Notes: generated by a model from the sequence alone, not told the origin. Shown: positions 26,965-36,644, counted from the first letter of the stretch. The stretch: 64,000 nt of DNA from Brucepastera parasyntrophica (GCF_022376835.1 NZ_CP084606.1:3030739-3094738), one strand, 5' to 3'. Made by a program: numbers and translations.

Positions 26965-28230
26965 ATGGGAATGACAATGACCCAGAAAATTCTGGCCGCC
27001 CATGCGGGGCTTGAATCCGTGGAGGCGGGACAGCTTATTGATGCTAAGCTTGATCTTGTGCTTGGAAATGATGTGACCACTCCGGTCGCAATTACCGAAT
27101 TCAATAAAATCGGGTGCGGGACGGTTTTTGACAGGACAAAAATCGCTATTGTCCCGGATCACTTTACCCCGAATAAGGATATTAAGGCCGCCGAACAGGC
27201 GAAAATTGTCCGGGAGTTTGCCAGGCAGCATGATATTGAAAACTACTTTGAAGTAGGCTGTATGGGAATCGAACACGCCCTTCTCCCGGAAAAGGGGCTG
27301 GTAATAGCTGGAGATGTGGTGATAGGCGCAGACAGCCATACCTGCACCTATGGCGCTCTCGGTGCATTTTCCACCGGAGTCGGTTCGACCGATATGGCGG
27401 CCGGCATGGCTTCGGGCACGGCCTGGTTTAAGGTGCCTTCCGCAATAAAATTCGTCCTGAAAAACAAGCTCTCCGGCTGGGCAAGCGGAAAGGATGTTAT
27501 TCTTCATATTATAGGTATGATAGGGGTTGACGGGGCTCTGTACCAGTCAATGGAATTTACCGGCGAAGGCGTATCTTCCATAGACATGGACGGCCGTTTT
27601 ACGATCGCGAATATGGCAATTGAGGCCGGGGCAAAGAACGGGATTTTCCCGGTTGATGAACAGACCCTTGCATATATAAAAGAACACAGCGCCCGTACTC
27701 CAAAAATTTATGAAGCTGATCCCGATGCTGTTTACGAGCGGGTTATTGAAATTGATCTCGCAAAAATCGAACCCACAATTGCCTTTCCCCATCTGCCTTC
27801 AAATACAAAGACAATAGGAGAAGCAAAGGGCCTTAAAATTGACCAGGTTGTTATAGGCTCCTGCACCAACGGACGGATTGAAGATCTCCGTATTGCGGCA
27901 AAAATACTCAAGGGCAGAAAGGTTTCCAGAGATGTGCGCTGTATTATTTTCCCTGCCACACAGAAAATTTATCTGCAGGCGGTAAGGGAAGGCCTCGCCG
28001 AGGTTTTTGTGGAAGCGGGCGTTGCTTTTTCAACTCCAACCTGCGGTCCCTGTCTCGGCGGACATATGGGTATTCTCGCGAAGGGAGAACGGGCTCTTGC
28101 AACCACAAACCGGAATTTTGTCGGCCGCATGGGCCATCCTGAAAGCGAGGTATATCTTTCAAACCCGGCAGTGGCGGCGGCGAGTGCGGTAACCGGCGTC
28201 ATTACGGACCCTGCGGAATTATTGGCATAA
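26965..28230 (+). CDS. leuC: 3-isopropylmalate / (R)-2-methylmalate dehydratase, large subunit
   Basis: The 4Fe-4S aconitase-family subunit that isomerises isopropylmalate (leucine) and probably citramalate (isoleucine). 421 residues, the short bacterial/archaeal LeuC type. Motifs: [32 protein letters not shown] and [13 protein letters not shown] with the cluster-binding cysteines. GGAGGA precedes ATG 26965 by 6. A perfect TATAAT at 26891-26896 may be a -10 box. The last four codons and stop (GAATTATTGGCATAA) are followed by a near-identical second copy. Confidence 0.95.
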   Translation: MGMTMTQKILAAHAGLESVEAGQLIDAKLDLVLGNDVTTPVAITEFNKIGCGTVFDRTKIAIVPDHFTPNKDIKAAEQAKIVREFARQHDIENYFEVGCMGIEHALLPEKGLVIAGDVVIGADSHTCTYGALGAFSTGVGSTDMAAGMASGTAWFKVPSAIKFVLKNKLSGWASGKDVILHIIGMIGVDGALYQSMEFTGEGVSSIDMDGRFTIANMAIEAGAKNGIFPVDEQTLAYIKEHSARTPKIYEADPDAVYERVIEIDLAKIEPTIAFPHLPSNTKTIGEAKGLKIDQVVIGSCTNGRIEDLRIAAKILKGRKVSRDVRCIIFPATQKIYLQAVREGLAEVFVEAGVAFSTPTCGPCLGGHMGILAKGERALATTNRNFVGRMGHPESEVYLSNPAVAAASAVTGVITDPAELLA

Positions 28231-28260
28231 ATCCGTCGGAATTACTTGCGTAAATCCGGC
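28216..28260 (+). repeat. Tandem duplication of the leuC 3' end
   Basis: GAATTATTGGCATAAATCCG and GAATTACTTGCGTAAATCCG lie head to tail (unit 23 bases). Both read Glu-Leu-Leu-Ala-stop in the same sense, so the second is a decayed copy of the gene end. Confidence 0.7.
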
Positions 28261-28320
28261 ATAATTCCGGACTGTTCCTGAAAAACCGGAACATGATTTT
28301 AATTTTATGAGGTTTTATAA

Positions 28321-28815
28321 ATGAAAGCAAAAGGAACTGTTTTTAAATACGGAGACAATGTGGATACGGATGTTATTATTCCTGCTCGCTATCTTAACAC
28401 TTCCGATCCGAAGGAACTGGCTTCCCATTGTATGGAAGATATAGATAAGGAATTTGTCGGCAGGGTAAAACCGGGAGATATTATTGTGGCTGATAAAAAT
28501 TTCGGCTGCGGCTCAAGCCGTGAACACGCACCCCTGGCAATTAAAACGGCCGGCGTCTCGTGTGTTATTGCGTCTACCTTTGCCCGCATTTTTTACCGGA
28601 ACGCAATCAATATAGGTCTTCCGATCCTTGAATGTCCTGAGGCTGTGGAAGGAATCAGCCAGGGCGATACTGTTGAAGTCGATTTTGACAGCGGTGTTAT
28701 TACAAACATGACAACCGGTAAAACATTTAAGGCCCAGCCCTTTCCTCCCTTTATGCAGGAAATAATCAAGGCGGACGGTCTCATAAACCAGGTAAGGGCA
28801 AAAATCTGCGGATAA
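28321..28815 (+). CDS. leuD: 3-isopropylmalate / (R)-2-methylmalate dehydratase, small subunit
   Basis: Swivel domain that completes the LeuC active site. 164 residues, as usual for the stand-alone type. Clear motifs: [17 protein letters not shown] at the N-terminus, [18 protein letters not shown] with the substrate-binding loop, and [22 protein letters not shown] lies 8 bases before the ATG. It is 90 bases after leuC and 98 before leuB, the latter gap filled by an R1 element. Confidence 0.95.
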   Translation: MKAKGTVFKYGDNVDTDVIIPARYLNTSDPKELASHCMEDIDKEFVGRVKPGDIIVADKNFGCGSSREHAPLAIKTAGVSCVIASTFARIFYRNAINIGLPILECPEAVEGISQGDTVEVDFDSGVITNMTTGKTFKAQPFPPFMQEIIKADGLINQVRAKICG

Positions 28816-28852
28816 GAATTTCAGAAAAAATTAATGATTTCCGATTGTACGT

Positions 28853-28910
28853 GTTTCTGATGTAAAGCATTAACTGATTCTTTGCATCAGAAACTTACAT
28901 TAAAGGAGTA
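28853..28910 (+). repeat. R1 element, copy 5 (hairpin and tail only)
   Basis: The AT palindrome is missing. The hairpin at 28853-28894 (GTTTCTGATGTAAAG arm; one A-U to G-U type change in the stem) and the tail TTACATTAAAGGAGTA are kept. AAAGGAG is the ribosome-binding site of leuB, 5 bases before its ATG, so the element supplies the leuB translation signal inside an operon. Confidence 0.88.
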
Positions 28911-28913
28911 GAT

Positions 28914-30002
28914 ATGAAATACAATATTGCACTGATTCCCGGAGACGGTATCGGGCCTGATATAGTCCGGGAAGCCTGCCGGGCTCTGGATGCTGTCGGG
29001 CTGCGTTTCGGACACGCTTTCGTATACACGGAAGTCCTTGCCGGAGGCGCCGCCATTGATTCGACCGGCCATCCTTTGCCCGAAGAAACGCTGGAAACCT
29101 GTAAAAAGGCGGACGCCGTTCTGCTGGGCGCTGTCGGCGGCCCGAAATGGGACACCCTGCCCGGATCGCTTCGTCCTGAAAAAGCCCTGCTCGGACTCCG
29201 GGGCGGAATGCAGGTATATGCGAATCTCCGCCCCGCTCTTATGCTCAAACAGCTGGCCGACGCCTGTCCGCTTAAACCGGAAGTTATAGGCGACGGCCTT
29301 GATATTCTGATAATCCGGGAACTGACCGGCGGTATTTATTTCGGCGACAGGGGCCGCAGCGACGACAACCGTTCCGCGTGGGATACCGAAGCCTATTCCT
29401 GGGATGAAATTGCGCGTATTATCAAAATAGGCTTTGAATCCGCGCTGAAAAGAAAAAAACGCCTCTGCGTTGTTGATAAGGCAAATATTCTTGAAACCAG
29501 CCGCTTGTGGCGCGAGGTTGCCGAATCAATGAAACATAATTATCCTGAAGTTGTTTTATCATATATGTATGTGGATAATGCCGCCATGCAGCTTGTCCGC
29601 AATCCCGGGCAATTTGATGTTATTGCGACCAGCAATATGTTCGGAGATATTCTTTCTGATGAAGCAAGCCAGATAACCGGCTCAATCGGCATGCTTGCGT
29701 CCGCCTCCCTCGGTGACAGCGGCCCCGGGCTGTATGAGCCTATACACGGGTCCGCTCCCGATATCGCCGGACAGGATAAGGCAAATCCGCTTGCGACAAT
29801 ACTGTCCTGCGCAATGATGCTGAGATATTCATTTAACCTTGAAAAAGAAGCATGGACAATTGAACGGGCTGTTGAAAGGGTCCTTGACGACGGCTGGCGA
29901 ACCGGCGATATAGCGGGAACATCGGTCGGCAGTCTTGGAGATAAACTTGTCGGAACTACAAAGATGGGAGATCTGATTGTTGATGCAATCGGAAAAGTAT
30001 GA
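28914..30002 (+). CDS. leuB: 3-isopropylmalate dehydrogenase
   Basis: NAD-dependent oxidative decarboxylation of 3-isopropylmalate; in this pathway it probably also handles the citramalate-derived intermediate. 362 residues. Motifs: [40 protein letters not shown] loop ([15 protein letters not shown]), [33 protein letters not shown] and [18 protein letters not shown]. The start is fixed by the Shine-Dalgarno sequence of the R1 element. It is the last gene of the plus-strand leu group before a convergent regulator. Confidence 0.96.
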   Translation: MKYNIALIPGDGIGPDIVREACRALDAVGLRFGHAFVYTEVLAGGAAIDSTGHPLPEETLETCKKADAVLLGAVGGPKWDTLPGSLRPEKALLGLRGGMQVYANLRPALMLKQLADACPLKPEVIGDGLDILIIRELTGGIYFGDRGRSDDNRSAWDTEAYSWDEIARIIKIGFESALKRKKRLCVVDKANILETSRLWREVAESMKHNYPEVVLSYMYVDNAAMQLVRNPGQFDVIATSNMFGDILSDEASQITGSIGMLASASLGDSGPGLYEPIHGSAPDIAGQDKANPLATILSCAMMLRYSFNLEKEAWTIERAVERVLDDGWRTGDIAGTSVGSLGDKLVGTTKMGDLIVDAIGKV

Positions 30003-30004
30003 GT

Positions 30005-30070
30005 AAAATACCCTGCCGCAGAGCAGGGCAGACCTTCGGTCTGAGGGATTAAACCCTCGCCCCGAATAAA
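30005..30070 (+). repeat. R2 hairpin repeat, copy A
   Basis: Three small stems in a row: CCCTGC-cgcaga-GCAGGG, CAGACC-ttc-GGTCTG and GAGGG-attaaa-CCCTC, then CGCCCCGAATAAA. A nearly identical stretch lies at 55568-55632. It sits between convergent leuB and the XRE gene, where it may also act as a terminator. Confidence 0.75.
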
Positions 30071-30083
30071 CCGGAAGAAAAGA

Positions 30084-30416
30084 TTATTCGGGCTTTTCTT
30101 TCCGGTATTTTGCAATGATCTCGTCAAGTTCGAAAATAAGATTTGACTTTTCGGCCAGAGCCAAATATACGGAATTTGAATCAAGAAGGTCGTTTGTCAA
30201 AAAGAACTCAAAGGGATATGCGTGCAGTTCCTTGCACAAAATAGTCAGAGTTTGCGGAGAAATCCATTTTTTCCCATTCTCAATGTTGTTTATGAAGGTA
30301 TGAGACAGGTCGGTCCTGGATGAAAGTTCAAGCTGTGAAATCCGGTGTTTTTTTCGCAGTCTGCGCAGATTTTCTCCAAAGATATGAAGAATATCGTAAT
30401 TTTTGTTTTGATTCAT
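30084..30416 (-). CDS. XRE-family transcriptional regulator
   Basis: 110 residues from ATG 30416 with a Cro/C1-type helix-turn-helix at about 15-70 (FGENLRRLRKKHRISQLELS, then SHTFINNIENGKKWISPQTL) and a short acidic C-terminal helix. No ligand domain is seen. It diverges from ilvD with 102 bases between the starts, and two copies of a 14-base motif lie there, so it is a candidate regulator of ilvD and of itself. An in-frame TTG at 30452 would extend it into the regulatory region and is not preferred. Confidence 0.85.
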   Translation of the reverse strand: MNQNKNYDILHIFGENLRRLRKKHRISQLELSSRTDLSHTFINNIENGKKWISPQTLTILCKELHAYPFEFFLTNDLLDSNSVYLALAEKSNLIFELDEIIAKYRKEKPE

Positions 30417-30428
30417 GATGCCTATTAA

Positions 30429-30492
30429 ACTATTGGTGTAATAACACTGCAAATATCCTGAAGAGTAAAATATATTGTACTATTAGTATAGT
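30429..30492. promoter_or_regulatory. Paired operator-like motifs between the XRE gene and ilvD
   Basis: ACTATTGGTGTAAT (30429-30442) and ACTATTAGTATAGT (30479-30492) match at 11 of 14 positions and lie 50 bases apart, about five helical turns. The second has dyad symmetry (ACTAT-TAGT-ATAGT) and covers a TATAGT -10-like sequence for ilvD; the first lies just upstream of the XRE start. Binding by the XRE protein is inferred. Confidence 0.5.
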
Positions 30493-30518
30493 GTGCGTGC
30501 AAATACGTGGAGGTTTCT

Positions 30519-32177
30519 ATGAAGAGCGAAAAAATAAAGAAAGGAATGGAACGGGCTCCTCACCGGTCCCTGTTCCGGGCAATGGGGTATACTGATGAAG
30601 AACTGGGCCGGCCGATAATCGGTGTTGTAAATGCGTATAATGAAATTATTCCGGGCCATATTCATTTGAATGAGATTACCGAAGCCGTAAAAGCCGGAAT
30701 ACGTATGGCAGGCGGAACTCCCATGGAATTTCCTTCGATTGGTGTCTGCGACGGTATCGCCATGGGCCATGAAGGGATGAAATACTCTCTTCCCACCCGG
30801 GAACTTATTGCTGACTCCATTGAATGCGTTGCGACCGCGCATGCCTTTGACGGCCTCGTGATGATTCCCAATTGTGATAAAGTCGTTCCCGGTATGCTTA
30901 TGGCTGCCGGACGTCTTGATCTGCCGGTCGTTTTTATTTCAGGCGGTCCCATGTTTGCCGGTAACTACAACGGCAAGCGTCTGTCACTGACAAATATGTT
31001 CGAGGCTGTGGGCGCTGTTTCCGCGGGAAAACTCACTGAAGCGGAACTCGAGGAAATGGCTTCCGCCGCCTGTCCCGGTTGCGGGTCCTGCTCGGGAATG
31101 TTTACGGCCAATTCCATGAACTGTGTTACTGAGGTCCTTGGCCTCGGTTTGCCGGGCAACGGTACGATTCCCGCTGCCTTCGGCGACCGGACTGCCCTGG
31201 CAAAAAAAGCCGGAATGGCCGTTATGGAAATGGTAAACAAAAAAATAACCGCCCGCCAGATGCTTACGGAAAAGTCCTTTGAAAATGCCCTTGTAGCGGA
31301 TATGGCCCTCGGATGCAGCTCAAATACTATCCTGCATCTTCCGGCAATTGCCCATGAGGTCGGCATTACTATCAATCTGAAATCGGTTAATGAAATCTCT
31401 GAACGGACGCCCAATCTTTGCCGTCTCGCGCCGGCCGGAGAAAGTTTTATAGAAGATTTATATGCGGCTGGAGGAATTCAGGCTGTTCTTGCGGAATTGA
31501 ATAAGAAAAAGCTCCTTCATACTGACCTTATTACGGTTACCGGTAAAACAATAGGTGAAAATATCCGGGACGCCCGGAATAAGAATCCGGAAGTGATCCG
31601 CCCAATAGACAATCCGTATTCGCCGAACGGGGGAATCGCGATTTTGTTCGGGAACCTTGCGCCGAATGGCTGTGTTGTAAAACGTTCCGCCTGTGCTCCT
31701 GAGTTAATGCAGCATTCCGGACCCGCGAGGGTTTTTGATTCGGAAGAAGATAGTTTTTCGGCGGTTCAGGCCGGAAAGATTGCCGCAGGTGATGTCATTA
31801 TTATCCGTTATGAAGGCCCTCGCGGCGGTCCCGGGATGCGGGAAATGCTTTCGGTCACTGCGGCCCTTGCAGGCCGGGGACTTGATAAGCAGGTCGCTCT
31901 TATTACTGACGGACGGTTTTCCGGCGCTACCAGAGGTGCGTCAATCGGCCACTGTTCCCCGGAAGCGGCTGTAGGCGGAAACATAGCGCTTGTAGAAGAA
32001 GGGGATACTATTACAATTGATATTCCCTCCTATTCCGTAACTCTTGAAGTTCCTGAAGATGAACTGGCCAAACGGCGGGCTAAATGGGTAAAACCTGCGC
32101 CGAAGGTAACCCATGGATACCTTGCCCGTTATGCCAGAATGGTAAGCAGCGCCGATCAGGGAGCAATTCTGATTTAG
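30519..32177 (+). CDS. ilvD: Dihydroxy-acid dehydratase
   Basis: Fe-S dehydratase common to valine, leucine and isoleucine synthesis. 552 residues from ATG 30519, which has GTGGAGG 5 bases upstream; a GTG at 30507 lies inside that ribosome site. Motifs: [36 protein letters not shown] with cluster-binding cysteines, [16 protein letters not shown], and the C-terminal [21 protein letters not shown]. The -35 region is weak, so an activator or repressor may act here (see the paired motifs). Confidence 0.95.
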   Translation: MKSEKIKKGMERAPHRSLFRAMGYTDEELGRPIIGVVNAYNEIIPGHIHLNEITEAVKAGIRMAGGTPMEFPSIGVCDGIAMGHEGMKYSLPTRELIADSIECVATAHAFDGLVMIPNCDKVVPGMLMAAGRLDLPVVFISGGPMFAGNYNGKRLSLTNMFEAVGAVSAGKLTEAELEEMASAACPGCGSCSGMFTANSMNCVTEVLGLGLPGNGTIPAAFGDRTALAKKAGMAVMEMVNKKITARQMLTEKSFENALVADMALGCSSNTILHLPAIAHEVGITINLKSVNEISERTPNLCRLAPAGESFIEDLYAAGGIQAVLAELNKKKLLHTDLITVTGKTIGENIRDARNKNPEVIRPIDNPYSPNGGIAILFGNLAPNGCVVKRSACAPELMQHSGPARVFDSEEDSFSAVQAGKIAAGDVIIIRYEGPRGGPGMREMLSVTAALAGRGLDKQVALITDGRFSGATRGASIGHCSPEAAVGGNIALVEEGDTITIDIPSYSVTLEVPEDELAKRRAKWVKPAPKVTHGYLARYARMVSSADQGAILI

Positions 32178-32213
32178 GTCAATGCTGATTAAATCCCGAT
32201 GACTTAGTCAGCG

Positions 32214-32243
32214 TTGTTCCGGTCAGATAAAACGTGATAAAAT
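32214..32243 (+). promoter_or_regulatory. Probable ilvB promoter
   Basis: TTGTTC, an 18-base spacer and TAAAAT. The start would be near 32250, at the AAAGGG ribosome site of ilvB. Just upstream, 32184-32212 forms an imperfect hairpin (GCTGATTAA / TTAGTCAGC) that may end the ilvD transcript. Confidence 0.5.
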
Positions 32244-32264
32244 CGTATATAAAGGGTGTATAAT

Positions 32265-33968
32265 ATGAAAATTACAGGCGCACGGATTGTGGTTGAATGT
32301 CTTGCCGAACAGGGAGTGGATACTGTTTTCGGATATCCGGGAGGAACAATACTCAATATTTATGATGAATTGTATAAACATTCAGACCGGATTACACATA
32401 TTCTTACCGCCCATGAACAGGGCGCTTCCCATGCCGCGGACGGATATGCCCGTGCGACCGGCAACGTCGGTGTAGTCCTCGCAACCAGCGGTCCGGGAAG
32501 TACGAATCTGGTCACCGGGATCGCTACCGCTTATATGGATTCGGTGCCTGTTGTGGCCATCACCTGTAATGTTGCGACAAATCTCCTTGGCAAGGACAGC
32601 TTTCAGGAAGTGGATATAGCCGGGATCACCATGTCGATAACCAAACATAATTATATTGTCCGGGATGTGAAAGATCTTGCGGATACAATCCGTGAGGCGT
32701 TCGCCATTGCCCGGACCGGACGGCCCGGCCCTGTTCTCATCGATATACCGAAAAATGTTACCGCGGAGGTAGCCGAGTGGGAACCTGCCGGCAATCCTGA
32801 TAACCGGGATCTCCCAGCCGATATTATTTCCAGACGTTTATCCGGGAAAATCCCGGCCGTTACCGAGGCGGATATTGAAAAAGCCGTTGCAATTTTGTCC
32901 CGGTCCAAGCGGCCCCTGTTTTATGCAGGCGGCGGTGTGGTTATTTCCGATTCAGGAGAGGAACTAAAACAGCTTGCCGAAAAACTGAATGCCCCGGTGA
33001 CAGTAAGCCTCATGGGAAAAACCGCTTTTCCTTCCCGGCATCCGCTCTGCACCGGAATGATTGGTATGCATGGAACAAAGGCTTCGAATGCTGCGGCAAA
33101 CAAATGCGATCTGCTTGTGGCCATCGGTGCCCGTTTTTCCGACCGGGTTATATCGGATCCCGCCCGATTTGCGCAGGAATCATCCGTATTGCAGATAGAT
33201 ATTGATCCGGCGGAAATCAATAAAAATATCAGGACAGAGGCCTGCCTTAACGGCGATATCAAGCAAATTCTGTCGGCGCTGGTATCCCGGGTACCCGAAA
33301 GGCCGAGAGATGAGTGGAATAATCTTGTTGATGAATGGAAAACCCATATCCCGGCAATGTACACGAAAAAAACATCCCTTCATCCCAAATTCGTTCTTGA
33401 AACAGTACACGAAAAACTGGGAGATGATACTATTATTACAACGGAAGTCGGGCAGCACCAAATGTGGGTAGCGCAATTTTACCCGTTTTCAAAACCCCGG
33501 ACTCTTTTAACTTCCGGCGGTCTCGGCACAATGGGCTACGGGACCGGCGCCGCGATCGGCGCGCAAAAAGCATTTCCCGACAGGAACGTAGTGCATATTG
33601 CCGGAGACGGTTCTTTCCGGATGAATCTGAATGAACTCGCAACAATTTCCCACTATAATCTGCCTATTATTATCATTGTTGCAAATAACGGAACCCTCGG
33701 CATGGTCAGGCAATGGCAGAAACTGTTTTACGATAAACGTTATTCCCAGACAACCCTTGACCGTCCGCCGGATTTTGTAAAGCTCGCCGAAGCTTTCAGC
33801 ATTCGCGGCTACCGCGCCGCAAATGAAGCCGAATTTATCAAAGCCTTTGATTCGGCCCTCAGCGAGAGAAAACCGGCTCTGATAGACTGTTATATGGATA
33901 TAGACGAAATGGTTTTTCCCATGGTCCCGGCAGGCAAACCTATTGACGAACTCCTGTTAGATGCGTAA
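32265..33968 (+). CDS. ilvB: Acetolactate synthase, large (catalytic) subunit
   Basis: Thiamine diphosphate enzyme making acetolactate or acetohydroxybutyrate. 567 residues from ATG 32265 (AAAGGG 8 bases upstream; GTG 32256 lies within it). Motifs: AHEQGASHAADGYARATG with the cofactor-activating Glu, TSGPGSTNLVTGIATAYMDS, FQEVDIAGIT, and the diphosphate-binding GDGSFRMNLNELATI ... IIIIVANNGTLGMVRQWQ. The small subunit gene is not adjacent but at 58.4 kb. The stop is 11 bases before the acyltransferase gene. Confidence 0.95.
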   Translation: MKITGARIVVECLAEQGVDTVFGYPGGTILNIYDELYKHSDRITHILTAHEQGASHAADGYARATGNVGVVLATSGPGSTNLVTGIATAYMDSVPVVAITCNVATNLLGKDSFQEVDIAGITMSITKHNYIVRDVKDLADTIREAFAIARTGRPGPVLIDIPKNVTAEVAEWEPAGNPDNRDLPADIISRRLSGKIPAVTEADIEKAVAILSRSKRPLFYAGGGVVISDSGEELKQLAEKLNAPVTVSLMGKTAFPSRHPLCTGMIGMHGTKASNAAANKCDLLVAIGARFSDRVISDPARFAQESSVLQIDIDPAEINKNIRTEACLNGDIKQILSALVSRVPERPRDEWNNLVDEWKTHIPAMYTKKTSLHPKFVLETVHEKLGDDTIITTEVGQHQMWVAQFYPFSKPRTLLTSGGLGTMGYGTGAAIGAQKAFPDRNVVHIAGDGSFRMNLNELATISHYNLPIIIIVANNGTLGMVRQWQKLFYDKRYSQTTLDRPPDFVKLAEAFSIRGYRAANEAEFIKAFDSALSERKPALIDCYMDIDEMVFPMVPAGKPIDELLLDA

Positions 33969-33979
33969 TTCTACAGGTA

Positions 33980-35419
33980 ATGCTGTTTCCTACTTTCGGA
34001 TTCCTTTTCTTTTTTCTCTGTGTTTTTATATGCTATTGGTATGTTTTCAGACAAAACTCTGAGCGTAAAATTTTCCTGATAGCTGCCAGTTACTTTTTCT
34101 ATGCCTGTTGGGACTGGCGGTTTTGTATTCTGCTGCTGGCCTCAACGGCGGCGAATTATGGTTTCGGTCTGCTTGTCGGTAACAGCAAGGAACATATCCG
34201 GCGGAAAAGTTTTATGATCCTTTCCGTTGTTTTTAACCTGCTGGTGCTTGGCTTTTTTAAATACTACAACTTTTTTGCCGATTCGGCCAATAATCTGATA
34301 AAACTGATAACGGGAAATCCTGTCCCGTCTTTTCTTTTTCCGACATTATCCATTATTCTTCCGATAGGAATCTCCTATTATACTTTTAAGGTAATGAGCT
34401 ATGTCTTTGACGTATACCTGTGCAAGCTGCCGGCAGTCCGTTCTTTTCCCGATGTTATGCTCTATGTTTCATTCTTTCCCCAGATTTCTTCCGGCCCCAT
34501 AGTCCATGCCGCTGATTTTTTTCCGCAGATACAGCCTGTTCTTGATTCCGGTAATGAACCGGGAGCGCGGCCCATTGAATTTGATAACGCGACCCTCCTG
34601 ATTTTATCCGGACTCTTCAAAAAGATGGTTTTTGCAAATTTTCTTTCAACTCTGTTTGTGGACCCTGTCTTTTCAAACCTTGCAGCATATCATTCAATGG
34701 AAGTTTTTCTTGCCGCTGTTGGATATGCCGTTGTAATTTACTGTGATTTTTCGGGTTACAGCGATATGGCCATCGGTATAGCCCTGCTTCTCGGCTTCCA
34801 TACCCCGAAAAATTTTGACCGTCCCTATATGTCTTTTTCCATTACCGAATTCTGGAAGCGCTGGCATATAACTTTTTCGTCCTGGCTCCGGAATTATCTG
34901 TACTTCAGCATGGGCGGTTCCCGGTTTGGACTTACGCATACATTAGTAGCGCTGTTTTTTACCATGGTCCTGGGCGGTCTCTGGCACGGGCCCTCTTATA
35001 CCTTTCTGTTATGGGGCGTTATGCAGGGGAGCGCCCTGGTAATTGAACGGGCTTTTAATTATGGCAATACCCGGAACAGGACCCCCGCGCTTGCCGGCCT
35101 TCAGATTTTCGGAACGTTCCTGTTTACCGTTCTCAGCTGGGTGGTATTCCGCGCGGGCTCCCTGAAGGAAGTCGGACTCTGGTTTTCTTCCCTCGGCAAT
35201 TTCAGTCAGAATATTACACTTTTATCCCCGATGATAGTTGTTCTTATTATCCTGGGACTGGGCATGCACTTTGTCCCTGCAGCAGTCCGTAAGACGGGAA
35301 TAAAAGTATGGACATATATTCCTCTGCCTTTTAAGGGAATAGGCATTGCCCTGTTCTTCGCCCTGCTTTCCGTCATTTCAATGTCAGGAGTAGCGCCTTT
35401 TATCTATTTCCAGTTTTAG
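33980..35419 (+). CDS. MBOAT-family O-acyltransferase (AlgI/DltB-like)
   Basis: 479-residue polytopic membrane protein with about eleven hydrophobic segments. SPEC-type core: SYYTFKVMSYVFDVY, FFPQISSGPIVHA, VIYCDFSGYSDMAIGIALLLGF, FWKRWHITFSSWLRNYLYF, and the catalytic His in LGGLWHGPSYTFLLWG. Such proteins carry acyl groups across the membrane to an envelope polysaccharide or teichoic-like polymer. The SGNH-domain protein encoded next is the usual extracytoplasmic partner. The target is not readable. It follows ilvB by 11 bases with a weak ribosome site. Confidence 0.92.
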   Translation: MLFPTFGFLFFFLCVFICYWYVFRQNSERKIFLIAASYFFYACWDWRFCILLLASTAANYGFGLLVGNSKEHIRRKSFMILSVVFNLLVLGFFKYYNFFADSANNLIKLITGNPVPSFLFPTLSIILPIGISYYTFKVMSYVFDVYLCKLPAVRSFPDVMLYVSFFPQISSGPIVHAADFFPQIQPVLDSGNEPGARPIEFDNATLLILSGLFKKMVFANFLSTLFVDPVFSNLAAYHSMEVFLAAVGYAVVIYCDFSGYSDMAIGIALLLGFHTPKNFDRPYMSFSITEFWKRWHITFSSWLRNYLYFSMGGSRFGLTHTLVALFFTMVLGGLWHGPSYTFLLWGVMQGSALVIERAFNYGNTRNRTPALAGLQIFGTFLFTVLSWVVFRAGSLKEVGLWFSSLGNFSQNITLLSPMIVVLIILGLGMHFVPAAVRKTGIKVWTYIPLPFKGIGIALFFALLSVISMSGVAPFIYFQF

Positions 35420-35430
35420 GTGTGTAAGAA

Positions 35431-35510
35431 ATAGTCAAATAATTTAAATTATTTGACTATTTCCGATTATAAGTGTTTCTGAACATCAGAAACTTAAATT
35501 AAAGGAGTAT
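35431..35510 (+). repeat. R1 element, copy 6 (shortened hairpin)
   Basis: Perfect 30-nt AT palindrome at 35431-35460. The 42-nt hairpin is reduced symmetrically to GTTTCTGA-aca-TCAGAAAC (35475-35493). The tail TTAAATTAAAGGAGTAT ends exactly at ATG 35511 of the SGNH gene. It lies between two genes that probably form one operon. Confidence 0.88.
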
Positions 35511-36644
35511 ATGAACCTGAAAAAAATGGATTTCAAAAAAGACGGCAAATACAGTCCCAACTACATCCTTGTAACGGTCATCGTAGCGGCTTTTTGCATT
35601 ATTCTGCTCTGCGGCAAAAGCCTGTGGGTCCCTGTCTCCGGGATAAAAAACCTTCATATCAGATCGGTCCTCTTTTCCCTGACGGACGCCCTGTCCGCGT
35701 TCAGTTCTTCTGTCGGTATTGACGGATTTGTCCCTGAACTCCGGGAATCCTTTATCCAAAGTACAGGACTCGCGGATCATCCGTCCTGGGATTCCCGGTA
35801 TTATAACAACCGGGATGTCCTTTCCGCCGGGGAGCCCGGGGTCCTGTCAGTCCCGCCTGTGGAAACAGTCCCCGATCCTGCGGAAGAAGCCGTTCCGGTA
35901 ATTTCCGCGGAAATTCCTCCGGCTGCACCGGTTCGTCCGACCCGGCCGCCCGCCGGCGAAGCTGTTTTTTCTTCTGAAAACCCGCTCCGGATATACATTT
36001 TCGGCGATTCACAGGTCTTCAGTCTGGGCTCAGGTTTTTCCCGCCTTGTCGGGCGAAAGGCCCCGATAGATGTGGATTTTCTTGCAATACATTCTTCCGG
36101 GTTTGTCCGGGGCGACTACTATAACTGGAACACAAAAATCCGGGATATATTCAATCAGGAATCCTATGATCTGGCCGTAATTATGCTGGGAATGAATGAT
36201 TACCAGAATTTCTGGAACAATCAGGGCATAATCATGAAAAAGAGAACCCCTGAATGGGAAGCGGCCTACAAACAGAAGTGCAGAAACATAATCGATACAG
36301 CGCTGTCGTATGTGTCCCGCGTGTACTGGCTCGGAATGCCCGCGGCGAAAAACAGGGAATATAACGAAAGCCTGCTTTATATTGACTCCGTTCAGGAAGC
36401 CCTCGCGGCGGAATACAGCCCTGACGTGCTTATACGAATATCTCTTCGGGACACTATTCCGGGGCAGGACCAGCCATATATGGACGCCATTGCGCTTGAA
36501 AACGGGAAGTCAATCCGGGTTATGGGTGATGATGGTTCCCATTATACTGTAGAAGGCGGCCAGCTTGTTATGAAACCCTTTTTCGACAGGCTGATAACTG
36601 ATTACCGGTTTTCCGAAATACCGGTTGCATATCTTCCTGAATAA
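35511..36644 (+). CDS. Membrane-anchored SGNH/GDSL hydrolase-fold protein (DUF459-like)
   Basis: 377 residues: a short cytoplasmic N-terminus, one membrane helix (YILVTVIVAAFCIILLCG), a Pro-rich linker at about 110-150, then an SGNH domain with IFGDSQVFSLGSG (block I Ser), IMLGMNDYQNFW (block III Asn) and DDGSHYTVEGG (block V Asp/His). With the MBOAT gene upstream it forms the usual acyl-transfer pair, acting outside the membrane. AAAGGAG from the R1 element is only 3 bases before the ATG; a second in-frame ATG at 35526 is possible. Confidence 0.85.
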   Translation: MNLKKMDFKKDGKYSPNYILVTVIVAAFCIILLCGKSLWVPVSGIKNLHIRSVLFSLTDALSAFSSSVGIDGFVPELRESFIQSTGLADHPSWDSRYYNNRDVLSAGEPGVLSVPPVETVPDPAEEAVPVISAEIPPAAPVRPTRPPAGEAVFSSENPLRIYIFGDSQVFSLGSGFSRLVGRKAPIDVDFLAIHSSGFVRGDYYNWNTKIRDIFNQESYDLAVIMLGMNDYQNFWNNQGIIMKKRTPEWEAAYKQKCRNIIDTALSYVSRVYWLGMPAAKNREYNESLLYIDSVQEALAAEYSPDVLIRISLRDTIPGQDQPYMDAIALENGKSIRVMGDDGSHYTVEGGQLVMKPFFDRLITDYRFSEIPVAYLPE

